Assembly (NCBI GenBank): GCA_964246695.1
Contig: CAXTSI010000086.1
Span: forward strand, 1-22,149
Direction: 5' to 3'
From: Stigonema sp964246695
GTDB lineage: Bacteria; Cyanobacteriota; Cyanobacteriia; Cyanobacteriales; Nostocaceae
DNA: 22,149 nt
The position numbers and the translations under genes are program-made. Under the pieces are notes generated by a model. That model was given only the letters and a program-made list of their open reading frames with translations. It had not been told where the DNA came from and ran no database searches. Positions within the stretch are counted from its first letter, which is position 1, and every line of letters starts with the position of its first letter. This document shows positions 8,174 to 14,430 of the stretch, in pieces.

Positions 8174-10399
8174 ATGACAGCAATCACCCCAAAGGCAACT
8201 TCAGCGGCTCCCGATTTTTGCGAAGGTATTCAATATTTTGGTGAAGCCTTCGCAGGTTTTGAAACCTATGGCAAAACACCTGCAATAGAATCGGGTAAAG
8301 TGGCGATCGCCGATCCGACAAATCCATCTGCCATCTTCCAAACTTTACTGGCTGCCGACGCCCTACGCTACTTGACATTGCAAGTCACTGGTAGTAAAGC
8401 CTCTGGACACCCAGGGGGATTTGCCTCTCAAGCGGAAGCTTATGCTGCTCTTGTTATGCTGGGTTACAAAAACATTATCACTGAAGTGGGACACCATGCC
8501 CCTGGATTTTATAGTGCCATGTTTTTGGATCGTTCGCTAGAGGACATGGGAATTTTTACCTGCCAACAACTGCGCGATCGCTACCGGGAAAAGCACGGAC
8601 TCTTGGGACACCTATCCGGCTACATTCCCGGCATTCTCGCACCCGCAGGTCCTCTAGGACAAGGGCAACACTTTGCAATGGCAGGTGCGCGGTTGCACCA
8701 GGACAAGCTGTTCCCCTTCACCGTTGGTGACGGTGGACTAGGTGAACCTTATATTATGAGTTCGATGGCACACTTCCACACGGCTTATCCAAGTGTGACC
8801 AACTTCTTACCAGTGCTGGTGTGGAATGGTTTCAGCCAAGAACATCATAGCATGGTTTCTCTCAAAACCAATGAACAAATGATCGCATACTGGCGCGGTA
8901 ATGGTTTTGAAGAAGTTGTGTTAGTGGATGCTAAGGATTTTGACGACCAAAACCAACCAGGGGATTACATTGATAGTACCGCTTTTTCCTGGGAGCAACG
9001 GCTAGCTTTTACCAAAGCAGTACTTGAAGGTGTGGATAAAGCAGCGCGATCGGCACTCAGCGGTAAGCTTACCGTCTTCATCATCAAACAACTTAAAGGT
9101 GCAGGAGTCCACGCAAGGGGTGCAAAATCTCACAACCTCTATCCCAAAGACACCTTGGATGCTCCTCATATTATAAATGCTTTGAAAGCACGCGCTTTGT
9201 CTCCTGAAGCTTGGCAACTGGTACGGACAAACTGTGAACGTGCAGGCGGTGGTCCTGCAGCCAAGACAGTGGTGACAGAATTTGAATTACCATTGCCAGA
9301 ACTAGGCGAATTACCTTTGGAAGAATATCCTGTAGGTGGCGAACCAAAAATTTCCACAACGTCGATGGGAAGGTTGGTAGCAAAAGTCGGACAAATAGAT
9401 CCCAATTTCCTAGTCACCAACGCTGACGGTAACGAAGCATCTGGGATTGCGAACATTAACCAAGCACTGAAGATTATTCACCCTACCACTGACGACTTAT
9501 ACAACCAAGCACCAAACGGACAAGTTTACGAACCGTTGAGTGAAGATGCTTGTGCAGGTTTAGCTGTTGGTTTGGCATTGATGGGTGCTAGGAGTTTGTG
9601 GTGTTCCTACGAATCTTTTGCGATCAACGGGGTACCGATTTGGCAAACAGTGACGCAAGCAATGGCGGAATTGCGGCGTCCCACTCCCTCGACTATTACT
9701 TTATTCACTGCTGGGGCATTAGAGCAAGGGCGCAACGGTTGGACTCACCAACGTCCGGAAATTGAAGCTTATTTTGCTTCGATGATGCGCAATGGCAATG
9801 TTTTCCCATTGTTTCCACCTGATGCTAACAGTATTCAAGTTTGTTATGACTGGGCGCTGACTACTAAGAATAAGGGTATTGTGATTACTGCTAGTAAGTC
9901 GCCGTTGCCTATTCGTACCACTTTTGAACAAGCTCGTCAAGGGTTGCGTGATGGTGCGCTGGTGTTGCATGAAGTTGAATCTAATCAAGGGGGGAGTAAG
10001 AAAGTTGTCTTTGCGGTGATTGGCGATATGACGTTAATACCAGTTTTTGAAGCTGCTGCGTTCTTGGAAACTGAGGGTCTTGGGGTGAAGATTGTTTCTG
10101 TAATTAACCCGCGTCGTTTGTATCGTTTGGATGATACTGCATGGGAAACTTGTTCGGAACCTGAGGGTGGTTTCTTGGATGATGAGAAATTTGCTCAATT
10201 GTTTGCTGGTGATGCAATCATTGGTGTGACGGGTGGTGCTGCGGGGATGCTGGAACCGATTATGCTGCGGTGTACTGTGAAGCGGGATACTTTTGCTTGG
10301 AAGCGAGGGGAGACGACGGCGAGTGCTGGGGAGTTGATGGCGTTTAATGGTTTGACGGCGCAGGCGTTGACGAAACGGGCGCTGGAGTTGGTGCATTAA
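8174..10399 (+). CDS. Thiamine-diphosphate-dependent transketolase-like protein
   Basis: A 741-residue protein with the three-domain transketolase layout. The N-terminal PP domain has SGHPGG at 77-82, GPLGQGQ at 159-165 and the cofactor motif GDG at 185-187 followed by Asn218 (30-residue spacing, slightly longer than usual). The Pyr domain is around 395-570, with SYESFAINGVPIWQ. The C-terminal domain has VVFAVIGDMTLIPVFEAA and VVSVINPRRLY. It is not the normal Calvin-cycle transketolase and lacks the phosphoketolase signatures I know. Close relatives are, as I recall, often annotated as phosphoketolase or xylulose 5-phosphate 3-epimerase. The sugar-phosphate reaction is therefore unresolved. 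It is complete. Its last 224 bases before the final codons are duplicated at 11635-11858, and its 3' quarter uses more G- and T-ending codons than the rest. Confidence 0.85.
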   Translation: MTAITPKATSAAPDFCEGIQYFGEAFAGFETYGKTPAIESGKVAIADPTNPSAIFQTLLAADALRYLTLQVTGSKASGHPGGFASQAEAYAALVMLGYKNIITEVGHHAPGFYSAMFLDRSLEDMGIFTCQQLRDRYREKHGLLGHLSGYIPGILAPAGPLGQGQHFAMAGARLHQDKLFPFTVGDGGLGEPYIMSSMAHFHTAYPSVTNFLPVLVWNGFSQEHHSMVSLKTNEQMIAYWRGNGFEEVVLVDAKDFDDQNQPGDYIDSTAFSWEQRLAFTKAVLEGVDKAARSALSGKLTVFIIKQLKGAGVHARGAKSHNLYPKDTLDAPHIINALKARALSPEAWQLVRTNCERAGGGPAAKTVVTEFELPLPELGELPLEEYPVGGEPKISTTSMGRLVAKVGQIDPNFLVTNADGNEASGIANINQALKIIHPTTDDLYNQAPNGQVYEPLSEDACAGLAVGLALMGARSLWCSYESFAINGVPIWQTVTQAMAELRRPTPSTITLFTAGALEQGRNGWTHQRPEIEAYFASMMRNGNVFPLFPPDANSIQVCYDWALTTKNKGIVITASKSPLPIRTTFEQARQGLRDGALVLHEVESNQGGSKKVVFAVIGDMTLIPVFEAAAFLETEGLGVKIVSVINPRRLYRLDDTAWETCSEPEGGFLDDEKFAQLFAGDAIIGVTGGAAGMLEPIMLRCTVKRDTFAWKRGETTASAGELMAFNGLTAQALTKRALELVH
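10166..10389 (+). repeat. Source copy of a 224-bp direct repeat (3' end of the transketolase-like gene)
   Basis: Matches 11635-11858 at 219 of 224 positions with no gaps (constant offset 1469). All five differences fall in the first third; the last roughly 140 bases are identical. It encodes GGFLDDEKF onward to RALE of the transketolase-like protein. Confidence 0.9.
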
Positions 10400-10412
10400 G
10401 GTTGGATTTTTT

Positions 10413-10443
10413 AACCGCAGATGTACGCAGATGGACGCAGATA
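10413..10443. repeat. Dispersed ACGCAGATG-type short repeat
   Basis: ACCGCAGATGTACGCAGATGGACGCAGAT is a threefold reiteration of (A)CGCAGATG, a sequence seen scattered between genes in many cyanobacteria. It lies 14 bases after the stop of the transketolase-like gene. No coding capacity is seen in 10400-10533 apart from this. Confidence 0.5.
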
Positions 10444-10533
10444 GGTTGGCGTTTTGATGCGTGTATTTGCGGTTTTTGTTGTTGTAAAAATCCTCGATTT
10501 GAAGTACCAATAAATGATTGCACTTTATTATAT

Positions 10534-10661
10534 TATAGCGGTTCTCGTTTGAGTCACATACAGCCCTCACCCCGCCCACTTGGGGCACCCCTCTCCCAAA
10601 CTTGGGAGAGGGGCAGGGGAGAGGGCCGATCGTGTATGGGATACAACTGAGAACCGCTATA
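10534..10661. repeat. MITE-like palindromic element with 13-bp perfect inverted ends
   Basis: TATAGCGGTTCTC at 10534-10546 is the exact reverse complement of 10649-10661. The interior holds CTCTCCCAAACTTGGGAGAG and flanking C- and G-rich arms shared, in reverse orientation, with the element at 103-230, although the terminal repeats are unrelated. It is 128 bp long, exactly the length of the element at 103-230. There is no internal ORF. It lies in the gap between the transketolase-like gene and the small-ORF/Uma2 pair. Confidence 0.7.
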
Positions 10662-10764
10662 TTGCGTTAATGTGTGATTACAAAGGACAATTAAAAAGGA
10701 ACTACTATGCAAGCGTTATTAATGAGTGAAGAAGTAAAGCAAACCTAGACCTAAACGGGGTGCA

Positions 10765-10977
10765 ATGGCAATTACTTATAGATTGATGCCCGCAGGAAAA
10801 GAAGCCGTTGCTGAATCGGCTGTTAAATACGGTCGTTCTGATAATCAACAAGCCGAATTTTTACTTAAAATCGGTTATTTCCACACTTTAGGGACAAAAA
10901 TAAGTGATATGTCTGATGCTGAAATACTCAATAAATTCGATGAATTATCAAAATCATTAATTGATGAGGAGGTTTAA
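10765..10977 (+). CDS. Small hypothetical protein, first gene of a pair with Uma2
   Basis: A 70-residue acidic protein, unrecognised. GGGGTG lies three bases before the ATG. The C-terminus (SDAEILNKFDELSKSLIDEEV) is predicted helical and acidic, as in many small antitoxin-like proteins. Its stop is only 4 bases before the Uma2 ATG, and the Uma2 Shine-Dalgarno AGGAGG at 10967-10972 lies inside its last codons, so the two are translationally coupled. The context suggests a partner or regulator of Uma2; no function is claimed. Confidence 0.65.
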   Translation: MAITYRLMPAGKEAVAESAVKYGRSDNQQAEFLLKIGYFHTLGTKISDMSDAEILNKFDELSKSLIDEEV

Positions 10978-10981
10978 AAAC

Positions 10982-11602
10982 ATGACACAAGCACTACAAA
11001 AACTATTTACCTTCGATGAATTTGTAGACTTTTTACAAACACAACCTGAAAATATTTGCTACGAATTATACGACGGAGAGATTATACAAGTGCCTCAACC
11101 AAAAGGAAAGCATGAAGAAATTATCGCTTTTCTAGCAGCAATTTTAGGATACGAATTTGTAAGACTTAAGCTTAAATACGGTATATCTAACAAAGGTCTA
11201 GTGAAGCCAGAAAATAAACTATCGGGATACTTCCCTGATGTGCTTGTATTAAATTTTCCTAATTTAGTGAACGAACCGCGCTGGAAAGACGAGTCTATTG
11301 TTTGTAAGCCTGAGTCGATAGTTTTGGTGATTGAGGTAGTTAGTACCAATTGGAGAGATGATTATCTTAAAAAGCTTGCTGACTATGATGAGATGGGAAT
11401 ACGAGAATATTGGATTGTAGATTATGGTGCGTTTGCTAATAAATTACTGATAGGAGATAAACAACCCACTATTACTATTTATTCTTTTAATGATGAAGGC
11501 GAATATTACGGCAAACAATTTAAAGGAAATAACCGGATAGAATCCCCTACATTTCCAGAATTAAATTTAACGGTTGAACAAGTTTTTACAGCCCAGATAT
11601 AA
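10982..11602 (+). CDS. Uma2 family endonuclease-like protein (DUF820)
   Basis: 206 residues from the ATG at 10982. An upstream TTG at 10961 is in frame, but the AGGAGG at 10967-10972 sits nine bases before this ATG and decides the start. Family signatures are the N-terminal FDEFVDFLQTQPENICYELYDGEI, then SGYFPDVLVL at 81-90 with Asp86, VLVIEVVSTNWRDDYLKK at 114-131 with Glu118, and MGIREYWIVD at 138-147. This is the PD-(D/E)XK-type arrangement of Uma2. It is coupled to the preceding 70-residue gene. The pair is bracketed by the two copies of a 224-bp repeat derived from the transketolase-like gene. It is clearly AT-richer than the surrounding host genes. Confidence 0.9.
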   Translation: MTQALQKLFTFDEFVDFLQTQPENICYELYDGEIIQVPQPKGKHEEIIAFLAAILGYEFVRLKLKYGISNKGLVKPENKLSGYFPDVLVLNFPNLVNEPRWKDESIVCKPESIVLVIEVVSTNWRDDYLKKLADYDEMGIREYWIVDYGAFANKLLIGDKQPTITIYSFNDEGEYYGKQFKGNNRIESPTFPELNLTVEQVFTAQI

Positions 11603-11634
11603 CCATCGCCCCATCGCCCCTATCGCCGTTTGTT

Positions 11635-11858
11635 GGTGGTTTCTTGGATGATGAGAAATTTGCTCAAATGTTTGCAGGCGATGCAATCATTGGTGTGACG
11701 GGTGGTGCGGCGGCGATGCTGGAACCGATTATGCTGCGGTGTACTGTGAAGCGGGATACTTTTGCTTGGAAGCGAGGGGAGACGACGGCGAGTGCTGGGG
11801 AGTTGATGGCGTTTAATGGTTTGACGGCGCAGGCGTTGACGAAACGGGCGCTGGAGTT
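11635..11858 (+). pseudogene. Duplicated 3' fragment of the transketolase-like gene
   Basis: A gapless copy of 10166-10389 with five substitutions. It encodes the same C-terminal residues (FAGDAIIGVTGG onward to LTKRALE) with three amino-acid changes: Leu to Met, Gly to Ala, and none elsewhere beyond a silent set. It has no start region; an in-frame ATG at 11650 could open a 95-residue peptide but there is no ribosome site or reason to think it is made. After 11858 the sequence departs from the original and reads EFTIIFTIEK before stopping at 11931. It is a non-functional gene end marking one edge of the Uma2 cassette. Confidence 0.85.
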
Positions 11859-11934
11859 CACAATTATTTTCACCATAGAAAAGTCCTCGGCACAATCACC
11901 GGGGGTTTCTGATTATGGAGAGTGTCAATAAGTA

Positions 11935-12027
11935 CTATCTAACAGGCTCTGATACTCCAAAAATTAAACGCTCGTAAGCGCCTAAAGTTTCTTCCTCCTT
12001 TGCCAGTGACGCTAAATCCTTTCTCAT
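11935..12027 (-). pseudogene. Truncated partner gene of the MNT nucleotidyltransferase, possible HepT stub
   Basis: An ATG at 12027 overlaps the TGA of the nucleotidyltransferase gene (ATGA), the usual coupling in MNT/HEPN pairs. The frame starts MRKDLASL, like the beginning of HepT-family toxins, but then runs AKEEETLGAYERLIFGVSEP and stops after 30 residues. Full HepT proteins are about 110-140 residues, with an RxxxxH motif that is absent here. The best reading is a partner gene deleted after its first codons and joined to unrelated sequence. With only eight matching residues the HepT identification is tentative. Confidence 0.45.
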
Positions 12028-12314
12028 AACACCACAGCTTCCCGCAACACTTTATCTCTAATCAACTCATGTAGAGTTTCAGGTTCAGTCACATCAACTT
12101 TACGTCCTAGCAATTCTGACAAGGACTGCATCAAAGCAATTTGGTCTAACAAGGTTCGTTGTGGTTCAAGTTCCACCAGCAAATCTACATCACTGTCTGG
12201 TCTTGCTTCTCCTCTCGCCACAGAACCAAACACCCGTACATTATACGCCCCGTACTTAGCAGCAATTCTCAAAATTTCTTCACGGTAAGCTTTAAGTATT
12301 TCATCAATGCCCAT
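12024..12314 (-). CDS. mntA: MNT-type minimal nucleotidyltransferase antitoxin
   Basis: A 96-residue nucleotidyltransferase with the family core FGSVARGEARPDSDVDLLVE: Gly30-Ser31, then Asp42 and Asp44 as metal ligands. MntA proteins neutralise HepT (HEPN) ribonuclease toxins by adding AMP to a tyrosine near the RxxxxH site. The N-terminal helix IDEILKAYREEILRIAAKYG and the Leu-rich helix after the core are standard. The next gene on the strand, where HepT should be, is only a 30-codon stub, so this antitoxin is an orphan. The protein itself looks intact. The gene symbol is by family, not by direct homology. Confidence 0.85.
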   Translation of the reverse strand: MGIDEILKAYREEILRIAAKYGAYNVRVFGSVARGEARPDSDVDLLVELEPQRTLLDQIALMQSLSELLGRKVDVTEPETLHELIRDKVLREAVVL

Positions 12315-12462
12315 AACCTAACCTCTGGATATTGTCACGAATTTATACCTGACGCTTGGCATTTTTAGGCAACTGCTGCTCTTTCAGTAAACTATTTTCA
12401 TACTGAGGGTTTATGCAAAAAACCCCTTATTGAGGTTGAGCCGATATCAGGGCTACATCTGT

Positions 12463-12479
12463 CAATTATAATGTAATTG
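12463..12479 (+). promoter_or_regulatory. Candidate -10 box within a small palindrome, upstream of the VapB-like gene
   Basis: TATAAT at 12467-12472 lies 31 bases before the ATG at 12504. The inverted halves CAATTA and TAATTG at 12463-12479 overlap it. Autorepression at such palindromes is usual for antitoxins of this type. No good -35 is seen at 17 bp, so this is a guess from position. Confidence 0.35.
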
Positions 12480-12503
12480 ATATTTTACAATCAGGATGAA
12501 ATC

Positions 12504-12851
12504 ATGACTGATGCTCAAGGGATGGTTCGCTTAAACCTAGATTTATCACCTGAACTTAACCAGATATTGGAAGAACTTTCTAGTCAGATTGGTGGAAGTA
12601 AAAGCGACGTTCTACGTCAAGCTATTACGATGATGCAAATTATAGTGACAGCTAAAGAGCAGATGAAAAAATTAGGTATTACTGAAGCAGATCGGCTGAT
12701 AGCTAATGAAATAATCATGCCATCTGAAGCAACACCAAAAGCTCATAAGCTTGAAGCATTTATGGAAACCTTTGGTGCTTGGTTAGACGATCGCACAACA
12801 GAGGAAATTATCAAAGATATATATGACAGCCGTAGTATGTCTAACTCCTAA
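12504..12851 (+). CDS. VapB-like antitoxin with ribbon-helix-helix N-terminus
   Basis: 115 residues from the ATG at 12504, chosen over 12477 because AGGATG lies seven bases before it. The N-terminal segment MVRLNLDLSPELNQILEELS followed by GGSKSDVLRQAITMM is a ribbon-helix-helix DNA-binding domain. The C-terminal tail WLDDRTTEEIIKDIYDSRS matches the toxin-binding end of VapB-type antitoxins. The middle links the two. It is followed after 8 bases by the PIN toxin gene, so the pair is one transcript, expected to be autorepressed through the upstream palindrome. Confidence 0.85.
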   Translation: MTDAQGMVRLNLDLSPELNQILEELSSQIGGSKSDVLRQAITMMQIIVTAKEQMKKLGITEADRLIANEIIMPSEATPKAHKLEAFMETFGAWLDDRTTEEIIKDIYDSRSMSNS

Positions 12852-12859
12852 TACATCCT

Positions 12860-13261
12860 GTGACTTATTTATTTGATACTGATACTTGCATTTATTGGCT
12901 TAGGAATCGTGACTCGGTTAGGCAGAAGGTTAGGGAAGTAGGATGGAATCAAATTTCTATTTGTGTCATCACTGCTGCTGAATTGTACTATGGTGCATAT
13001 AATTCCAGTAGGGTTGCAGAAAATTTAGCTAGTATAGAAAAATTTATTCAAAACTTACCTGTTTTACCTTTACCTTTAACTGATCCTGCTCTCAGACATT
13101 TTGGAGACTTAAAGGCGGAACTTCGTAGAGTAGGACAACCAATTGCTGAGTTTGATTTACTAATTGCTAGTGTTGCACTTACAGAAAATTACGTTTTAGT
13201 CACCAACAATACTCGTCACTACAACCGCATCACCGGACTACAACTGGAAAACTGGACTTGA
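12860..13261 (+). CDS. VapC-like PIN-domain ribonuclease toxin
   Basis: 133 residues, with GTG as start (codons GTG ACT TAT TTA). The PIN acidic residues are visible: Asp6 in LFDTDTC, Glu41 in ITAAELYYGA and Asp99 in IAEFDLLIA. The fourth position is Asn116 or Asn117 in VTNNTRHY, which is often Asp. The tail ITGLQLENW is standard for VapC. It would cleave RNA (often initiator tRNA or rRNA in studied examples) unless bound by the antitoxin encoded 8 bp upstream. The last codons fall in a 46-bp sequence that recurs at 15782-15827. Confidence 0.92.
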   Translation: MTYLFDTDTCIYWLRNRDSVRQKVREVGWNQISICVITAAELYYGAYNSSRVAENLASIEKFIQNLPVLPLPLTDPALRHFGDLKAELRRVGQPIAEFDLLIASVALTENYVLVTNNTRHYNRITGLQLENWT

Positions 13262-13289
13262 CCTGAGAAACATCGCTCATCTGCATTAA
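13244..13289. repeat. 46-bp sequence shared with 15782-15827
   Basis: Covers the last six codons of the VapC-like gene and 28 bases beyond. The same 46 bp, with six substitutions, lies at 15782-15827. On the minus strand both contain ATGAGC(A/G)ATGTTT(C/T)-type starts. It directly abuts the kinase-like fragment. Confidence 0.55.
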
Positions 13290-13393
13290 GTTGCTTTAAG
13301 CAGGCGATCGCTTGCTTAGAGTTCAGGGGATGATTACCCTGCTGTTGTAGCCACTGCTCTAAATTGACACCATCAATTTTTTCCATCACCTAG
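13290..13393 (-). pseudogene. Fragment of a serine/threonine protein kinase gene
   Basis: The minus strand reads VMEKIDGVNLEQWLQQQGNH and continues PLNSKQAIACLKQLNAD. This is the hinge and following helices of cyanobacterial Ser/Thr kinases (pattern VMExIxGxNLxxWL). The frame is closed upstream by TAG just before VMEK, and it loses kinase character at the 46-bp repeat, so neither lobe is complete. There is no start or catalytic loop. It is a relic of a much larger gene, perhaps deleted when the VapBC-like pair or the repeat arrived. Confidence 0.55.
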
Positions 13394-13447
13394 CAGTTGA
13401 TGTACAGGCTCATGTCTGGTTATGGGAAGGCTTTATCCGTAGTATAA

Positions 13448-13592
13448 CAATACTGCTCGGTTAACCCAAGAAGATCCCCCCAACCCCCCTTAAAAAGGGG
13501 GGCTTTATTTCTTTAACCCCCTTTTTAAGGGGGTCTAGCAAGCGGGGGGATCACAGACTAATGTGGAACTCGTCTTATCCGAGCAGTATTGG
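13448..13592. mobile_element. MITE-like element with 13-bp inverted ends and 9-bp target duplication
   Basis: CAATACTGCTCGG at 13448-13460 is the exact reverse complement of 13579-13591. GTAGTATAA occurs immediately before (13439-13447) and immediately after (13593-13601), which is a direct target duplication of 9 bp. Inside lie nested palindromes: GATCCCCCC/GGGGGGATC and two CCCCCTT/AAGGGGG-type hairpins. There is no ORF, so mobility would depend on a transposase encoded elsewhere. Confidence 0.75.
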
Positions 13593-13660
13593 GTAGTATA
13601 AGGTAAATTTTCGTAATTCTGTACCCTATGCTAGATGCAACGATGGGTTGATTTGGTACT

Positions 13661-14026
13661 TTAATCTTCCAAGGTTAGTAAAAAAGCTTTTCTGTCTACT
13701 ACTAACCGTCGATTTTCTAGCCAAGGCAACCCAATCAAAATTTCGGTAATTTGCTTACCACCTAAAACTGGGATAATTAATTTTTGACCGTTAAAGCTAA
13801 CAGTTCCTTCATAAAGATAAAACTTTGCTACCCCCCGTGCTGTCTGCCTTCTTTGTTCTAAAATATAAGTCCATTCCAAACTCTCTACATCTTGGATGTC
13901 CATAACAAGCCGGTCAGTACACCCAGTGTCTAGTAGAGCATTAACTGTGATATCCGAACCATCGGCAGCTATCAAATCAATCCTAAAATACAACTCCCCA
14001 TTTTCACCAAAGCTGCCGTGAATCAT
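13661..14026 (-). CDS. Retropepsin-like aspartyl protease-fold protein
   Basis: 121 residues. The active-site-type motif is LLDTGCTDRLVMD at 31-43, with Asp33-Thr34-Gly35 as in retroviral and clan AA proteases. A second strand pair ILIGLPWLENRRLVVD near the C-terminus matches the usual flap and dimer strands. One domain of this size would have to dimerise to be active. It has no signal peptide. Its ATG overlaps the TGA of the upstream gene by four bases, so the two are coupled and presumably act together. Similar small DTG proteins occur in many cyanobacteria in such pairs; the substrate is not known. Confidence 0.8.
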   Translation of the reverse strand: MIHGSFGENGELYFRIDLIAADGSDITVNALLDTGCTDRLVMDIQDVESLEWTYILEQRRQTARGVAKFYLYEGTVSFNGQKLIIPVLGGKQITEILIGLPWLENRRLVVDRKAFLLTLED

Positions 14027-14367
14027 ACTCTGCCAACAGCCCCTGTTTCATTCAGTCGCATTTCCATAATTCTGGCTTTTGGGTGCTGATCGCGGATTTT
14101 TTGAAAAGCGACTTCTGGATTGAGGTCAATGACATAATCTCCGCTGTTTGGCTCAATCATAATAGCCCAGTTATAATGGTCTTTAACTAATTCCGGGCAA
14201 ACTTGCTGGAAAATTTCATCACAACGCTTGTCAAATGCTTCATCCTCCGCCTCACGTCTGGCTTTCTCTTCTTCAGAAAGAGGGGGGCGCTTATTCTTTG
14301 AGTGTTCTTGAAGAACTTCAAAGATCCGTCTGCCATGCGGTACTTGTATGTGTTGTCTTTCTTTCAT
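14023..14367 (-). CDS. Hypothetical protein paired with the retropepsin-like gene
   Basis: 114 residues from the ATG at 14367, preferred to 14388 because GGGAG lies eight bases before it. The N-terminal half is basic and then highly charged (SEEEKARREAEDEAFDKRCDE), likely a long helix. The C-terminal half is a small alpha/beta segment with YVIDLNPEVAFQKIR and PKARIMEMRL. No family is recognised. The tight four-base overlap with the protease-like gene suggests the two products work together, perhaps as substrate or regulator and protease. It is divergent from the AT-rich gene at 14431 with 63 bp between the two starts. Confidence 0.7.
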   Translation of the reverse strand: MKERQHIQVPHGRRIFEVLQEHSKNKRPPLSEEEKARREAEDEAFDKRCDEIFQQVCPELVKDHYNWAIMIEPNSGDYVIDLNPEVAFQKIRDQHPKARIMEMRLNETGAVGRV

Positions 14368-14430
14368 AACTATAACTCCCAAAATCACTATAATAACTCA
14401 ATTTTAGAATCACGAACCCCGCAACTAGAT

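Noticed and set aside
10034..10588. A 184-codon minus-strand frame opposite the 3' end of the transketolase-like gene
   Set aside because: It is antisense to a convincing gene; its Arg/Gln/Ser/Thr-rich translation comes from codon bias, and it recurs at 11620-11895 only because the DNA is duplicated.
10707..10748. A 13-codon frame MQALLMSEEVKQT with an AAAGGA site upstream of the small gene before Uma2
   Set aside because: Too short and no recognised role; could be a leader peptide or a gene start remnant, but nothing supports a choice.
14302..14430. N-terminal extension of the AT-rich gene up to 14302
   Set aside because: It overlaps the divergent gene starting at 14367 and its translation looks like noise; the ATG at 14431 is more credible.
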